This document shows, in pieces, positions 6,634-12,502 of a stretch of DNA of 24,365 nucleotides; the first letter of the stretch is position 1, and each line of letters opens with the position of its first letter. This stretch comes from a virus. The notes under the pieces are model-generated. The model had not been told where the DNA came from. It made no database searches and worked only from the letters and a program-made list of their open reading frames with translations. A program made the translations under genes and the position numbers. The stretch spans positions 1-24,365 of the IMG/VR virus record IMGVR_UViG_3300042691_008185. One strand, written 5' to 3'.

Positions 6634-6855
6634 ATGAAAAATAAAAAAGAAATGAGAGGTGGAAAAAGACAAGGGGCAGGCAGAAAGGCAAGCCCCGATA
6701 AAATGGTAATGACATCTTTAAGACTACCGATTGAGGTAAAAAAAGGACTAACCACCAAAGAGAAGCGAGTTGTGCTTACTGAAGCTCACGATGAAAAGAT
6801 GCGCGACTTATACGAGTGGTGCGAAAAAATGCTTAACAAATTAAATTCAAAATAA
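6634..6855 (+). CDS. Small basic protein with GGKRQGAGRK motif (73 aa)
   Basis: Residues 9-18 read GGKRQGAGRK, a short basic glycine-rich motif often found at the N-terminus of small phage DNA-associated proteins, including terminase-like and ribbon-helix-helix proteins. It is followed by MTSLRLPIEVKKGL, which looks like the strand and first helix of a ribbon-helix-helix DNA-binding fold. The C-terminal half is a charged helix (DEKMRDLYEWCEKMLNKL). It starts on the base after the preceding stop codon. A DNA-binding regulator is plausible and could even act on the repeated operators, but nothing here shows that. Confidence 0.55.
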   Translation: MKNKKEMRGGKRQGAGRKASPDKMVMTSLRLPIEVKKGLTTKEKRVVLTEAHDEKMRDLYEWCEKMLNKLNSK

Positions 6856-6856
6856 G

Positions 6857-7162
6857 ATGAAAACTAAGACAATCAGTTACGTTAGCGGTAAGCTAGACCG
6901 CTCAATGACACCAACACAATCTACAACACAAATCGTGCGTGAAAAGCTAAAAAAAGCTATGATACATTTGGGTAAGGTAGTACTTTCAATGATGGAGAAT
7001 GGCCAAAAGCAACTAATACGCATCGAGGGTGAGCGAATGAAGCACATCATCGAGGTGAGCCGAAGAAAGCGCACTAAGGTTATGTACAAACAGTGGGGCA
7101 ACCCAGAACAAGACATCAATACGCAACAATTGATTAATGATATTAGATTTGGAAGGCTATGA
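6857..7162 (+). CDS. Basic hypothetical protein (101 aa)
   Basis: The frame is packed one base after the preceding gene and overlaps the next by 4 bases. The protein is strongly basic throughout (KTKTISYVSGKLDR, REKLKKAMIHLGK, EVSRRKRTKVMYKQW) with predicted helices and a short C-terminal segment (QQLINDIRFGRL). Charge suggests nucleic-acid contact. No family is recognised. A 116-codon antisense frame overlies it, but the forward frame fits the gene spacing and is preferred. Confidence 0.5.
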   Translation: MKTKTISYVSGKLDRSMTPTQSTTQIVREKLKKAMIHLGKVVLSMMENGQKQLIRIEGERMKHIIEVSRRKRTKVMYKQWGNPEQDINTQQLINDIRFGRL

Positions 7163-7368
7163 ATTTTGACGAAACTCACAAAATAAGTATTGATGGTATT
7201 CCTTATACAGTGCATATCACAAAGCAATCAACTAAAGAATGGAAGTTAACAGTATTTGAGGCAAGAAATATTCCAGATGTTTATAACCATACTCCTGAAA
7301 AGTGTATTAATTCGTTAAAGATGCAACTAGAGTCAAGAGGTAGAAGGTTTGAAATAATTAAAGTTTAA
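7159..7368 (+). CDS. Small hypothetical protein (69 aa)
   Basis: ATG overlaps the preceding stop codon by 4 bases. The short product has a beta hairpin-like start (HKISIDGIPYTVHITKQ), a strand with tryptophan (KEWKLTVFE) and a C-terminal helix ending in a basic strand (CINSLKMQLESRGRRFEIIKV), a compact alpha/beta fold. I recognise no family. It is the last gene of the unit behind promoter A; copy B of the operator begins 10 bases after its stop codon. Confidence 0.55.
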   Translation: MNFDETHKISIDGIPYTVHITKQSTKEWKLTVFEARNIPDVYNHTPEKCINSLKMQLESRGRRFEIIKV

Positions 7369-7378
7369 TAATTCCTTA

Positions 7379-7449
7379 TTTATAATGGTTATAAATTAGT
7401 ATTTTTTTTGAATAAAGTATTTCATATATCAAAAATATATGTACATTCG
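7379..7449 (+). promoter_or_regulatory. Repeated 71-bp promoter/operator element, copy B
   Basis: Same layout as the copies at 5714 and 10240. The palindrome half-sites are TTTATAAT (7379-7386) and GTTATAAA (7388-7395), with one broken pair. The second dyad keeps TTTGA and ATCAAA arms around GTATTTCATAT. TTTC (7420-7423) is followed after 18 bases by the -7 box TACATTCG (7442-7449). It drives the gene starting at 7478; an in-frame ATG at 7439 lies within the promoter and is not a credible start. Confidence 0.75.
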
Positions 7450-7477
7450 CACTATCAAATTTAAAAACAAATACAAA

Positions 7478-7528
7478 ATGACAACTTTAATTCAAATTTT
7501 AAAATCAGAAACTCAATCTTTAAAAGAA
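7478..7528 (+). repeat. 5' coding repeat shared with 10331-10381, copy 1
   Basis: The first 17 codons differ from those at 10331-10381 in only four bases. Three changes are silent and one is Ile/Val. The upstream 71-bp promoter is also repeated, so a promoter-plus-tag unit appears to have been duplicated and joined to different bodies. Confidence 0.8.
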
Positions 7529-8008
7529 CAATATCTTTTAAAAACTAAAGAATGGTCAATTAATTACTACAATTCTATTGAAGTTAAGAAGACATGGAAA
7601 GAAGTTGATTGGTGTAAGTATTTCAATTTAGAGCCAAGAGTTGCTAATGCTCATGGTCCAGCTAGTCAGCAATTTCTAACTTTCCCAAGTGGTTTTTATA
7701 ACACTTCAAATTCGAAAGAATATAGAAAATTAAGAAATGAAATTCATAGCCTATTAACTATGGGTTTAGAAAAGTACATTGCTAAAGAATTGAAATACGC
7801 AGAAATGCACTATGAAACTAGCATTGAAAAGTTAGCATTTAGAATTGAAAAAAAAGGTCTTAACCAAGAAAAACTAAATGTTGTTACATCGCACATTGGT
7901 ATTAATATCAATACTACTTTAACAGATGGCGATAAAATAGTAAGAGCATTCACAATAATCGCAGAGGGTGAAATACAAAGGCCACATTATCGCTATCTTA
8001 TAAAATAG
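7478..8008 (+). CDS. Hypothetical protein with shared N-terminal tag (176 aa)
   Basis: Start chosen at ATG 7478, 28 bases after the -7 box of promoter copy B. The first 17 residues (MTTLIQILKSETQSLKE) are almost the same as those of the protein at 10331, while the rest differs. The body contains KKTWKEVDWCKYFNLEPRV, a histidine/glycine-rich stretch, and a helical segment LLTMGLEKYIAKELKYAEMHYE, with a strand-rich end (GININTTLTDGDKIVRAFTIIAEG). No family is recognised. A 10-bp perfect hairpin straddles its stop codon and a terminator follows, so it is probably transcribed alone. Confidence 0.65.
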   Translation: MTTLIQILKSETQSLKEQYLLKTKEWSINYYNSIEVKKTWKEVDWCKYFNLEPRVANAHGPASQQFLTFPSGFYNTSNSKEYRKLRNEIHSLLTMGLEKYIAKELKYAEMHYETSIEKLAFRIEKKGLNQEKLNVVTSHIGININTTLTDGDKIVRAFTIIAEGEIQRPHYRYLIK

Positions 8009-8014
8009 CGATAA
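7987..8014 (+). other. Perfect 10-bp hairpin across a stop codon
   Basis: TTATCGCTAT (7987-7996) and ATAGCGATAA (8005-8014) are exact reverse complements with an 8-base loop. The stop codon of the 7478 gene lies in the 3' arm (8006-8008). A second small hairpin, ACCCT/AGGGT (8022-8026 with 8035-8039), and the terminator at 8045 follow. It may protect the mRNA 3' end. Confidence 0.6.
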
Positions 8015-8044
8015 AAATCTCACCCTATTAGTACAGGGTTGACA

Positions 8045-8067
8045 GGCTGGAAAGACAGCCATTTTTT
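8045..8067 (+). terminator. Rho-independent terminator after the 7478 gene
   Basis: GGCTG (8045-8049) pairs with CAGCC (8056-8060) around a 6-base loop, followed by ATTTTTT (8061-8067). It ends 20 bases before the DUF6378 gene at 8088. No obvious promoter separates them, so read-through may feed the following genes. Confidence 0.6.
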
Positions 8068-8087
8068 AAAAATAAAATACTTCAAAA

Positions 8088-8363
8088 ATGAATATACTTC
8101 AAAAAGCAAATGAAATAGTCAATGAACGTACAGAAGAAAAAGAAAGAATGTACGGACCATTTGAAGAAGGAATGGAAAAAGCAGCAATAATAGCTTCTGC
8201 CATGTCTAGTAAGTTATTTTCTGCAGAAGACATATATGTATGTCTTATAGCATTAAAATTGTCCAGAGCGTCTTATAATTACAAAGAAGACAACTATTTG
8301 GATTGTGTTGCATATTTAGGTGCACTTAATAATCATATAATCAATAAAAATAATAAAAAATGA
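8088..8363 (+). CDS. DUF6378-like protein
   Basis: The product (91 aa) matches the pattern I associate with the phage DUF6378 family: an N-terminal helix with ERTEEKERMYGPFEEGMEKAA (arginine/tyrosine-glycine core at MYGPF), a middle segment FSAEDIYVCLIALKLSRAS and an end with YKEDNYLDCVAYLGALN. The all-helical layout and conserved acidic residues recall MazG/dUTPase-type nucleotide pyrophosphohydrolases, and family members often sit beside nucleotide genes, as here. The biochemical role is unproven. It overlaps the following SGNH-like gene by ATGA. Confidence 0.7.
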   Translation: MNILQKANEIVNERTEEKERMYGPFEEGMEKAAIIASAMSSKLFSAEDIYVCLIALKLSRASYNYKEDNYLDCVAYLGALNNHIINKNNKK

Positions 8364-9253
8364 AAACAGGAATAGTTGGAATACTAAACAACCCAGCAAC
8401 ATCAATGAACTCACATTCTGCTGGCATGAATAAGATAGTAGCTTCATTGTTTAATGCAAATTTATTAAGTCATGTAGATAATTGGGAAGAATATGACCAA
8501 TTGATAATTTATCATGGCCCTAATTTTAAAGAAGGTAGTTACAATGTCATTGGTGGAATAACAATTGAAGTTTTAATAAGAGCAAAAAAACTATCTCAAT
8601 TCAAAGGCATCATTAAAACTTTAGATGGTTTCCAGTTAAATGATTTTTCTATTAAAAGGAAAATTAACTTATACAATGATTTTACTATAATAGAAAAAAT
8701 TGAATTGCCATTTATGGAAAACATGGTAATTGGTGATTCACATTCTTTGTCAGTTTGGCCAAATGAAAATTATGGTATTTCAAGAAATGATGGAAAGACT
8801 TTATTTGGCTTTCTTAAGTTAGAAAAGGATTTAAGTTTGCATAGTCATGTTATACTTTACTTTGGAAATATTGACATACGTTTCCATTTGTGTAGACAGT
8901 TAGACCCAATTAATGCTACCAAAGAATTATTTACTAGGTATGTAGAATATGCTAAAAAGTACAATTGCACTTTAGTTGAATTATTACCAATTGAAGATGA
9001 AAGTAGAAAACTTCCTGCAAGTGGACTTTATAAAGGCAAACCATTTTATGGAAGTATTGACCAAAGGAAACAAATAAGAGAAATAGCTAATGAAATAATT
9101 AGAAACTCTGGATTGGATTATTTAAGTTGGCCGGATGAATTTTTAGATGAAAAAGGCAATTTAAAATTTGATGTAATGGAACCAAAACAATCAGTTCATT
9201 TAAGACCATCATATTATTTAAAAAACTTTAAAAAGCAACTAAATTTATTTTAA
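8360..9253 (+). CDS. SGNH-hydrolase-like protein, candidate base-modification partner
   Basis: The protein (297 aa) has two parts. Residues 1-115 form an unassigned domain (GILNNPATSMNSHSAGMNK; EYDQLIIYHGPNFKEGSYN). Residues from about 120 look like an SGNH/GDSL-type hydrolase: VIGDSHSLSVWP (GDS nucleophile block, Ser127), LYFGNIDIRFHL (third block, Gly169/Asn170) and SVHLRP near the end (His280 as possible catalytic base). The usual D-x-x-H spacing before the histidine is not clear. SGNH enzymes cleave or transfer ester-linked groups. It overlaps the DUF6378 gene by ATGA and is one base from the pyrophosphorylase-like gene, so the three probably act together. Esterase or acyltransferase activity on a modified base or sugar is inference. 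Confidence 0.6.
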   Translation: MKTGIVGILNNPATSMNSHSAGMNKIVASLFNANLLSHVDNWEEYDQLIIYHGPNFKEGSYNVIGGITIEVLIRAKKLSQFKGIIKTLDGFQLNDFSIKRKINLYNDFTIIEKIELPFMENMVIGDSHSLSVWPNENYGISRNDGKTLFGFLKLEKDLSLHSHVILYFGNIDIRFHLCRQLDPINATKELFTRYVEYAKKYNCTLVELLPIEDESRKLPASGLYKGKPFYGSIDQRKQIREIANEIIRNSGLDYLSWPDEFLDEKGNLKFDVMEPKQSVHLRPSYYLKNFKKQLNLF

Positions 9254-9254
9254 A

Positions 9255-10232
9255 ATGGAAAATTACAATACGAAAGCTCTTGAATGCTTAGATTACTACA
9301 TTGAAATTTGCAGGAAAACAGAAAAAGTATTTATAGATACAAAGAAAAGAGTGTTTAATACTGGAGACAAATACATCGATAATGTTTTCTTATTTCACAA
9401 CATAGATAGAAGGTATGAAGGTTTTATATTTTTATTAGAAGATTACTTTATGCAAGAAAAATCACTAACGTGGGATATTTACAAATTTAAGGCTAATGCA
9501 AATTGGAACCATTATGATTATCTTTTTTTAATTTATGCGCATAGGATATTTGGTTCAGGTACATCAAATCAATTTAACCATGGTTACAATAACACAATAT
9601 TAGATAAATTTCAATACTATGAATCGTATGAAGAATTTATGGACTTTATGTTAAGTAGCAATACAAATTTTGTTAGTTGTTGTGTTAATCAACCGCCAAG
9701 ATATCCATTAAAGAATTTAGTAAAAACACATTTTAGAACATGGGCTGATTATGTAATTAAAAACGTAAAAGGAACTATGTCTATAAAAGACATTGTAAAT
9801 GTTATGAATAGTTATAACAAAGAAAACAATTTGCACGCTTTTAATTTCCATTACTTACTCATGGCTGGTGACATAGCAAACTATGTGAATTTAGACACTA
9901 AAATAAAAGGTCTATTAACAATAAATGAATGGAGCGAGTGTAATTTAGGACCAACATCTATGGCATCTATGAAGATTTTAAAGAAAAGTTATAAATACTC
10001 AGACTTTGAAAAACTATGTGAAAGGTATAATATGAAACCAATAGATTTTGAGGACCTTTTATGTGTTTGGTTAAAATACATAAAAAATCCAATATGGAAT
10101 TATTACATACAACCTAGCCATAGTTTTTCAGATTTTGAAAATGGATGGGATATTGTAGAAAAACACAAAAGTTATTATCAATTCAAGAATAATTTTGGTA
10201 AACAATTACAACTAAAATTAGTAAATAGCTAA
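9255..10232 (+). CDS. Alpha-glutamyl/putrescinyl-thymine pyrophosphorylase-like protein
   Basis: The 325-residue protein shows the order of motifs that I associate with the aGPT-Pplase / HMUDK-helical superfamily of phage thymine-hypermodifying enzymes. There is an early asparagine-arginine helix (NVFLFHNIDRRYEG, 43-56), an aromatic helix with an arginine (LFLIYAHRIFG, 90-100), an FHYLLMAGDIANY helix (198-210), a helix-hairpin-helix-like turn CNLGPTSMASMK (229-240), and IDFEDLLCVWLKY (263-275, compare the family's E-x-x-LCE-x-x-KY). Known members replace the pyrophosphate of 5-pyrophosphomethyl-uracil in DNA with putrescine or glutamate. No kinase gene of that pathway is in the window. The match is from memory of motif order and is moderate. 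Confidence 0.55.
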   Translation: MENYNTKALECLDYYIEICRKTEKVFIDTKKRVFNTGDKYIDNVFLFHNIDRRYEGFIFLLEDYFMQEKSLTWDIYKFKANANWNHYDYLFLIYAHRIFGSGTSNQFNHGYNNTILDKFQYYESYEEFMDFMLSSNTNFVSCCVNQPPRYPLKNLVKTHFRTWADYVIKNVKGTMSIKDIVNVMNSYNKENNLHAFNFHYLLMAGDIANYVNLDTKIKGLLTINEWSECNLGPTSMASMKILKKSYKYSDFEKLCERYNMKPIDFEDLLCVWLKYIKNPIWNYYIQPSHSFSDFENGWDIVEKHKSYYQFKNNFGKQLQLKLVNS

Positions 10233-10239
10233 TTCTTTA

Positions 10240-10310
10240 TTTGTAATGATTACAAATTACAATTATTTTTGATTAAAGTATTTCATATATCAAAAGTTGG
10301 TGTACATTAG
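10240..10310 (+). promoter_or_regulatory. Repeated 71-bp promoter/operator element, copy C
   Basis: The palindrome TTTGTAATGATTACAAA (10240-10256) is perfect, although it differs from copy A at two places: the two changes are paired (A-T to G-C in both arms). The TTTGAT/ATCAAA arms (10268-10294) enclose TTTC (10281-10284), which is 18 bases from the -7 box TACATTAG (10303-10310). By eye about 59 of 71 positions match copy A. Confidence 0.75.
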
Positions 10311-10330
10311 CACTCAACAAACAAACAGAT

Positions 10331-10381
10331 ATGACAACTTTAGTTCAAATTTTAAAATCAGAAACACAATCATTGAAAGAA
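10331..10381 (+). repeat. 5' coding repeat shared with 7478-7528, copy 2
   Basis: See the matching repeat at 7478-7528. Identity stops after about codon 17, where the two proteins diverge completely. Confidence 0.8.
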
Positions 10382-10669
10382 GAAATGAGTATTATTTCAA
10401 ACGAAAATCGTTATGAAATAATTGACCAACAACAAACCAACAAATCGTTAGATAATATATTAGATGCTATTCAATTATTAAATAACAATGGTTTAAAACT
10501 TACAACAGAAGATGAGACTGGTCACTATTCAGGTGGATATAATTATATTAATTCTATGTATGTTAATAGCCCACTATCGTTTGATGTATTGATAAAAAAA
10601 GCTAATGATGTTTTATTTAAAAATAATATGGAACATTTAAGAATAGTTAAAGTAAATCCTTTTTTATAA
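10331..10669 (+). CDS. Hypothetical protein with shared N-terminal tag (112 aa)
   Basis: It starts 20 bases after the -7 box of promoter copy C. The first 17 residues (MTTLVQILKSETQSLKE) repeat those of the protein at 7478. The remaining 95 residues do not resemble that protein: they contain a helix (NKSLDNILDAIQLLNNNG), an acidic, glycine/tyrosine-rich loop (TEDETGHYSGGYNY) and a basic C-terminal helix and strand (EHLRIVKVNPFL). Function unknown. It is followed by an 89-base gap with only a 14-codon ATG frame. Confidence 0.6.
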   Translation: MTTLVQILKSETQSLKEEMSIISNENRYEIIDQQQTNKSLDNILDAIQLLNNNGLKLTTEDETGHYSGGYNYINSMYVNSPLSFDVLIKKANDVLFKNNMEHLRIVKVNPFL

Positions 10670-10758
10670 TAATTAACACAATTTTTAAAACAAATATCAT
10701 AATGAAAGGCGTAAAAAGAAAAAATTTAACAAATAACAATAAATAATAATTAGGCAAA

Positions 10759-11100
10759 ATGAAATTAAAAAACGAATTCCAACAGATTAGAGAGTGGGCA
10801 AATGAAAGAGGTATTTATGAAAAAGGTGACGTAAAAACCCAATTCATAAAGTTAACAGAAGAGGTGGGTGAATTATCTAGGGCCATTTTAAAAGAAGATG
10901 AAGATGAAATGATAGATGCTATAGGTGATATTGTAATTGTATTGACTAATCTCACGCATTTAGCAAAATTATACAAAGATAATGCAACTAAAACAGCATG
11001 GGAGAATGTAACAATTGAAGACTGTATCAATTCTGCGTATTCTGTCATAGCAAAAAGAACAGGTAAAATGGAAAATGGAACTTTTGTAAAAAACTCATAA
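10759..11100 (+). CDS. MazG-like nucleotide pyrophosphohydrolase
   Basis: The product (113 aa) has the MazG-family metal-binding helices: LTEEVGELSRAI (Glu34, Glu35, Glu38) and, after a short acidic turn, EMIDAIGDIVIVLTNL (Asp53, Asp57). The first helix QQIREWANERGI is also typical. Family members hydrolyse nucleoside triphosphates to monophosphate and pyrophosphate; phage versions can remove unwanted dNTPs or supply monophosphates for base modification. It lies in the nucleotide/base-modification block, two genes before the thymidylate-synthase-like enzyme, which would use the dNMP. Its length fits the single-domain MazG-like class. Confidence 0.85.
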   Translation: MKLKNEFQQIREWANERGIYEKGDVKTQFIKLTEEVGELSRAILKEDEDEMIDAIGDIVIVLTNLTHLAKLYKDNATKTAWENVTIEDCINSAYSVIAKRTGKMENGTFVKNS

Positions 11101-11101
11101 T

Positions 11102-11356
11102 ATGAAAGCTATACTAACAAAAATAGATAATCCAAGAATGTCAAAACATGGAGGAGAATTCACAAGAGTGTATTTTAAATCTATTCCTGAAAATAAGACT
11201 TATAGACTTGATGTCTATACGAATCACACGCTGTCTAATAGATTTCTTCCATTTATAAAAACTCAAGCAATATTTGATGGTTTAGAAATTTATAAAAACA
11301 ATATTATAAATGGTTGTTGCAACTTTAGATATTTAGGCATAAAAAATGGTATTTAG
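11102..11356 (+). CDS. Small hypothetical protein (84 aa)
   Basis: It starts one base after the MazG-like gene and overlaps the next by 11 bases, so it is likely in the same operon. The sequence (FTRVYFKSIPENKTYRLDVYTNHTLSNRFLPFI) looks strand-rich and may form a small barrel. It has a pair of cysteines near the end (INGCCNFRYLGI). No family is recognised. Confidence 0.55.
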   Translation: MKAILTKIDNPRMSKHGGEFTRVYFKSIPENKTYRLDVYTNHTLSNRFLPFIKTQAIFDGLEIYKNNIINGCCNFRYLGIKNGI

Positions 11357-11981
11357 TAATGCACAAGAAGCGTTTGAATTTTATTATAATGAAATATCAA
11401 ACCATGGATTAATATTAGACAACACTAAGTTTATTCAAAATATTGGTTTTTATATCAATAATCCACTTGACAATAAGATAAATACAGAATTCAGAAACTG
11501 GAAAAACTCTTATGCTGAATTAGAATGGGATTGGTATTTATCTGAAAATAGAAATGTGTCAGAAATAAAAAAACATGCCAAAATATGGGACAAAATGCAT
11601 AATGGCAACAACATAGTGAATTCAAATTATGGTTATCAATGGAACAGAAATGGACAACTAGATTTCGTTATTAAAGAATTAACAACTAATCCTAATTCAA
11701 GAAGAGCTGCTATAACAATATATGATGGAAAAGAACACATAGAACATAGTTTCGATACACCATGCACATTAAGTATTGTTTTTAATATAACCAATAACAA
11801 ATTAAACATGACAGTCTTAATGCGCTCTAATGACTTGTGGTATGGATTCTGTAATGACCAATACTGTTTTAGTAAATTACAAGAGATGGTTACCACTAAA
11901 CTCAATTTAGAAATAGGTTGGTATTATCATTTCGCTAATAATTTACATCTATATGATAACAAGTTAAACAAAAACCAATAA
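11346..11981 (+). CDS. Thymidylate-synthase-family enzyme, probable dCMP/dUMP hydroxymethylase
   Basis: The product is a short (211 aa) member of the thymidylate synthase fold. Recognisable elements are SRRAAITIYDG (arginines 119/120, phosphate binding), HSFDTPCTLSIVF (catalytic Cys140), LMRSNDLWYGF (Arg160, Ser161, Asp163) and NNLHLYDNKL (His201, Tyr203). Counting from Arg160, Asp171 stands where E. coli thymidylate synthase has Asn177. Asn there selects dUMP, and T4 dCMP hydroxymethylase has Asp. The enzyme therefore may act on dCMP, using methylene-tetrahydrofolate to add a hydroxymethyl or methyl group; dUMP cannot be excluded. The N-terminal part is shorter than in canonical enzymes. It closes the modification block before the packaging genes. 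Confidence 0.8.
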   Translation: MVFSNAQEAFEFYYNEISNHGLILDNTKFIQNIGFYINNPLDNKINTEFRNWKNSYAELEWDWYLSENRNVSEIKKHAKIWDKMHNGNNIVNSNYGYQWNRNGQLDFVIKELTTNPNSRRAAITIYDGKEHIEHSFDTPCTLSIVFNITNNKLNMTVLMRSNDLWYGFCNDQYCFSKLQEMVTTKLNLEIGWYYHFANNLHLYDNKLNKNQ

Positions 11982-11986
11982 TTGTT

Positions 11987-11994
11987 TACATTTG
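11987..11994 (+). promoter_or_regulatory. -7 box of terminase operon promoter
   Basis: TACATTTG matches TAnnTTTG exactly and lies 22 bases before the terminase small-subunit start codon. No clear TTTG is present at the -33 distance, so it may be weak or activator-dependent. Confidence 0.5.
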
Positions 11995-12016
11995 CATGAT
12001 AACAAATTGAAACAAA

Positions 12017-12502
12017 ATGTTAACATCAAAACAAATTGAGTTCTGTAAGCAATACATAAATGGCTTAGATGCATCAAATGCTTACTCTATTGCATTCAAT
12101 AAAGAAAACAATGGTTCAATACGTTCAGCGTCTTCAAGGCTGCTTAAACGCAAAGAAATACAATCTTACATTTCTGAGTTACAAGAGCAAAACAAGAAAA
12201 TTGTTGAAATGGCTAATGAAAAAGCAAAAGACACAATTATTGCAGGAAGCATAGCTAATTCAAGTGAAAGAATGATGACTTTAACAAAGATATTAAGAGG
12301 CGAATTGGTAATAAATACAGAACAAATGACAAAAGATGGACCTGCCACTATAACATTATCACCTGAATACAATGACCGTATTAAAGCCATTGCCGAACTA
12401 AACAAGATGGATGGCAGCTATGCACCGACCCAAACAAAAATAGAGTTATCAAAAGAGCAACCTTTATTCCCAGATGTTCAGACGAACAACCTCAATCAAT
12501 AA
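12017..12502 (+). CDS. terS: Terminase small subunit
   Basis: The first 60 residues have the terminase small-subunit helix-turn-helix pattern: LTSKQIEFCKQYINGLDASNAYSIAF, then SIRSASSRLLKRKEIQSYISELQEQN. This domain binds the phage packaging site. A long helix and an oligomerisation region follow (ANEKAKDTIIAGSIANSSERMMTLTKILRGEL). The C-terminal tail is polar. It is directly followed, with a 29-base overlap, by the large subunit, the usual order. This marks the start of the late packaging/head region. Confidence 0.88.
   Translation: MLTSKQIEFCKQYINGLDASNAYSIAFNKENNGSIRSASSRLLKRKEIQSYISELQEQNKKIVEMANEKAKDTIIAGSIANSSERMMTLTKILRGELVINTEQMTKDGPATITLSPEYNDRIKAIAELNKMDGSYAPTQTKIELSKEQPLFPDVQTNNLNQ

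Noticed and set aside
6877-7227. 116-codon antisense frame on the minus strand
   Set aside because: It overlies two tightly packed forward genes, has no promoter or same-strand neighbours, and its cysteine/serine/leucine-rich product looks like the reverse reading of lysine-rich coding DNA.
7439-7477. Upstream ATG for the 7478 gene
   Set aside because: It lies within the promoter -7 region of copy B, and the shared N-terminal tag with the 10331 gene shows that ATG 7478 is the start.
10702-10746. 14-codon ATG frame in the gap before the MazG-like gene
   Set aside because: Very short, very lysine/asparagine-rich, with no promoter or coupling; likely chance in A-rich DNA.
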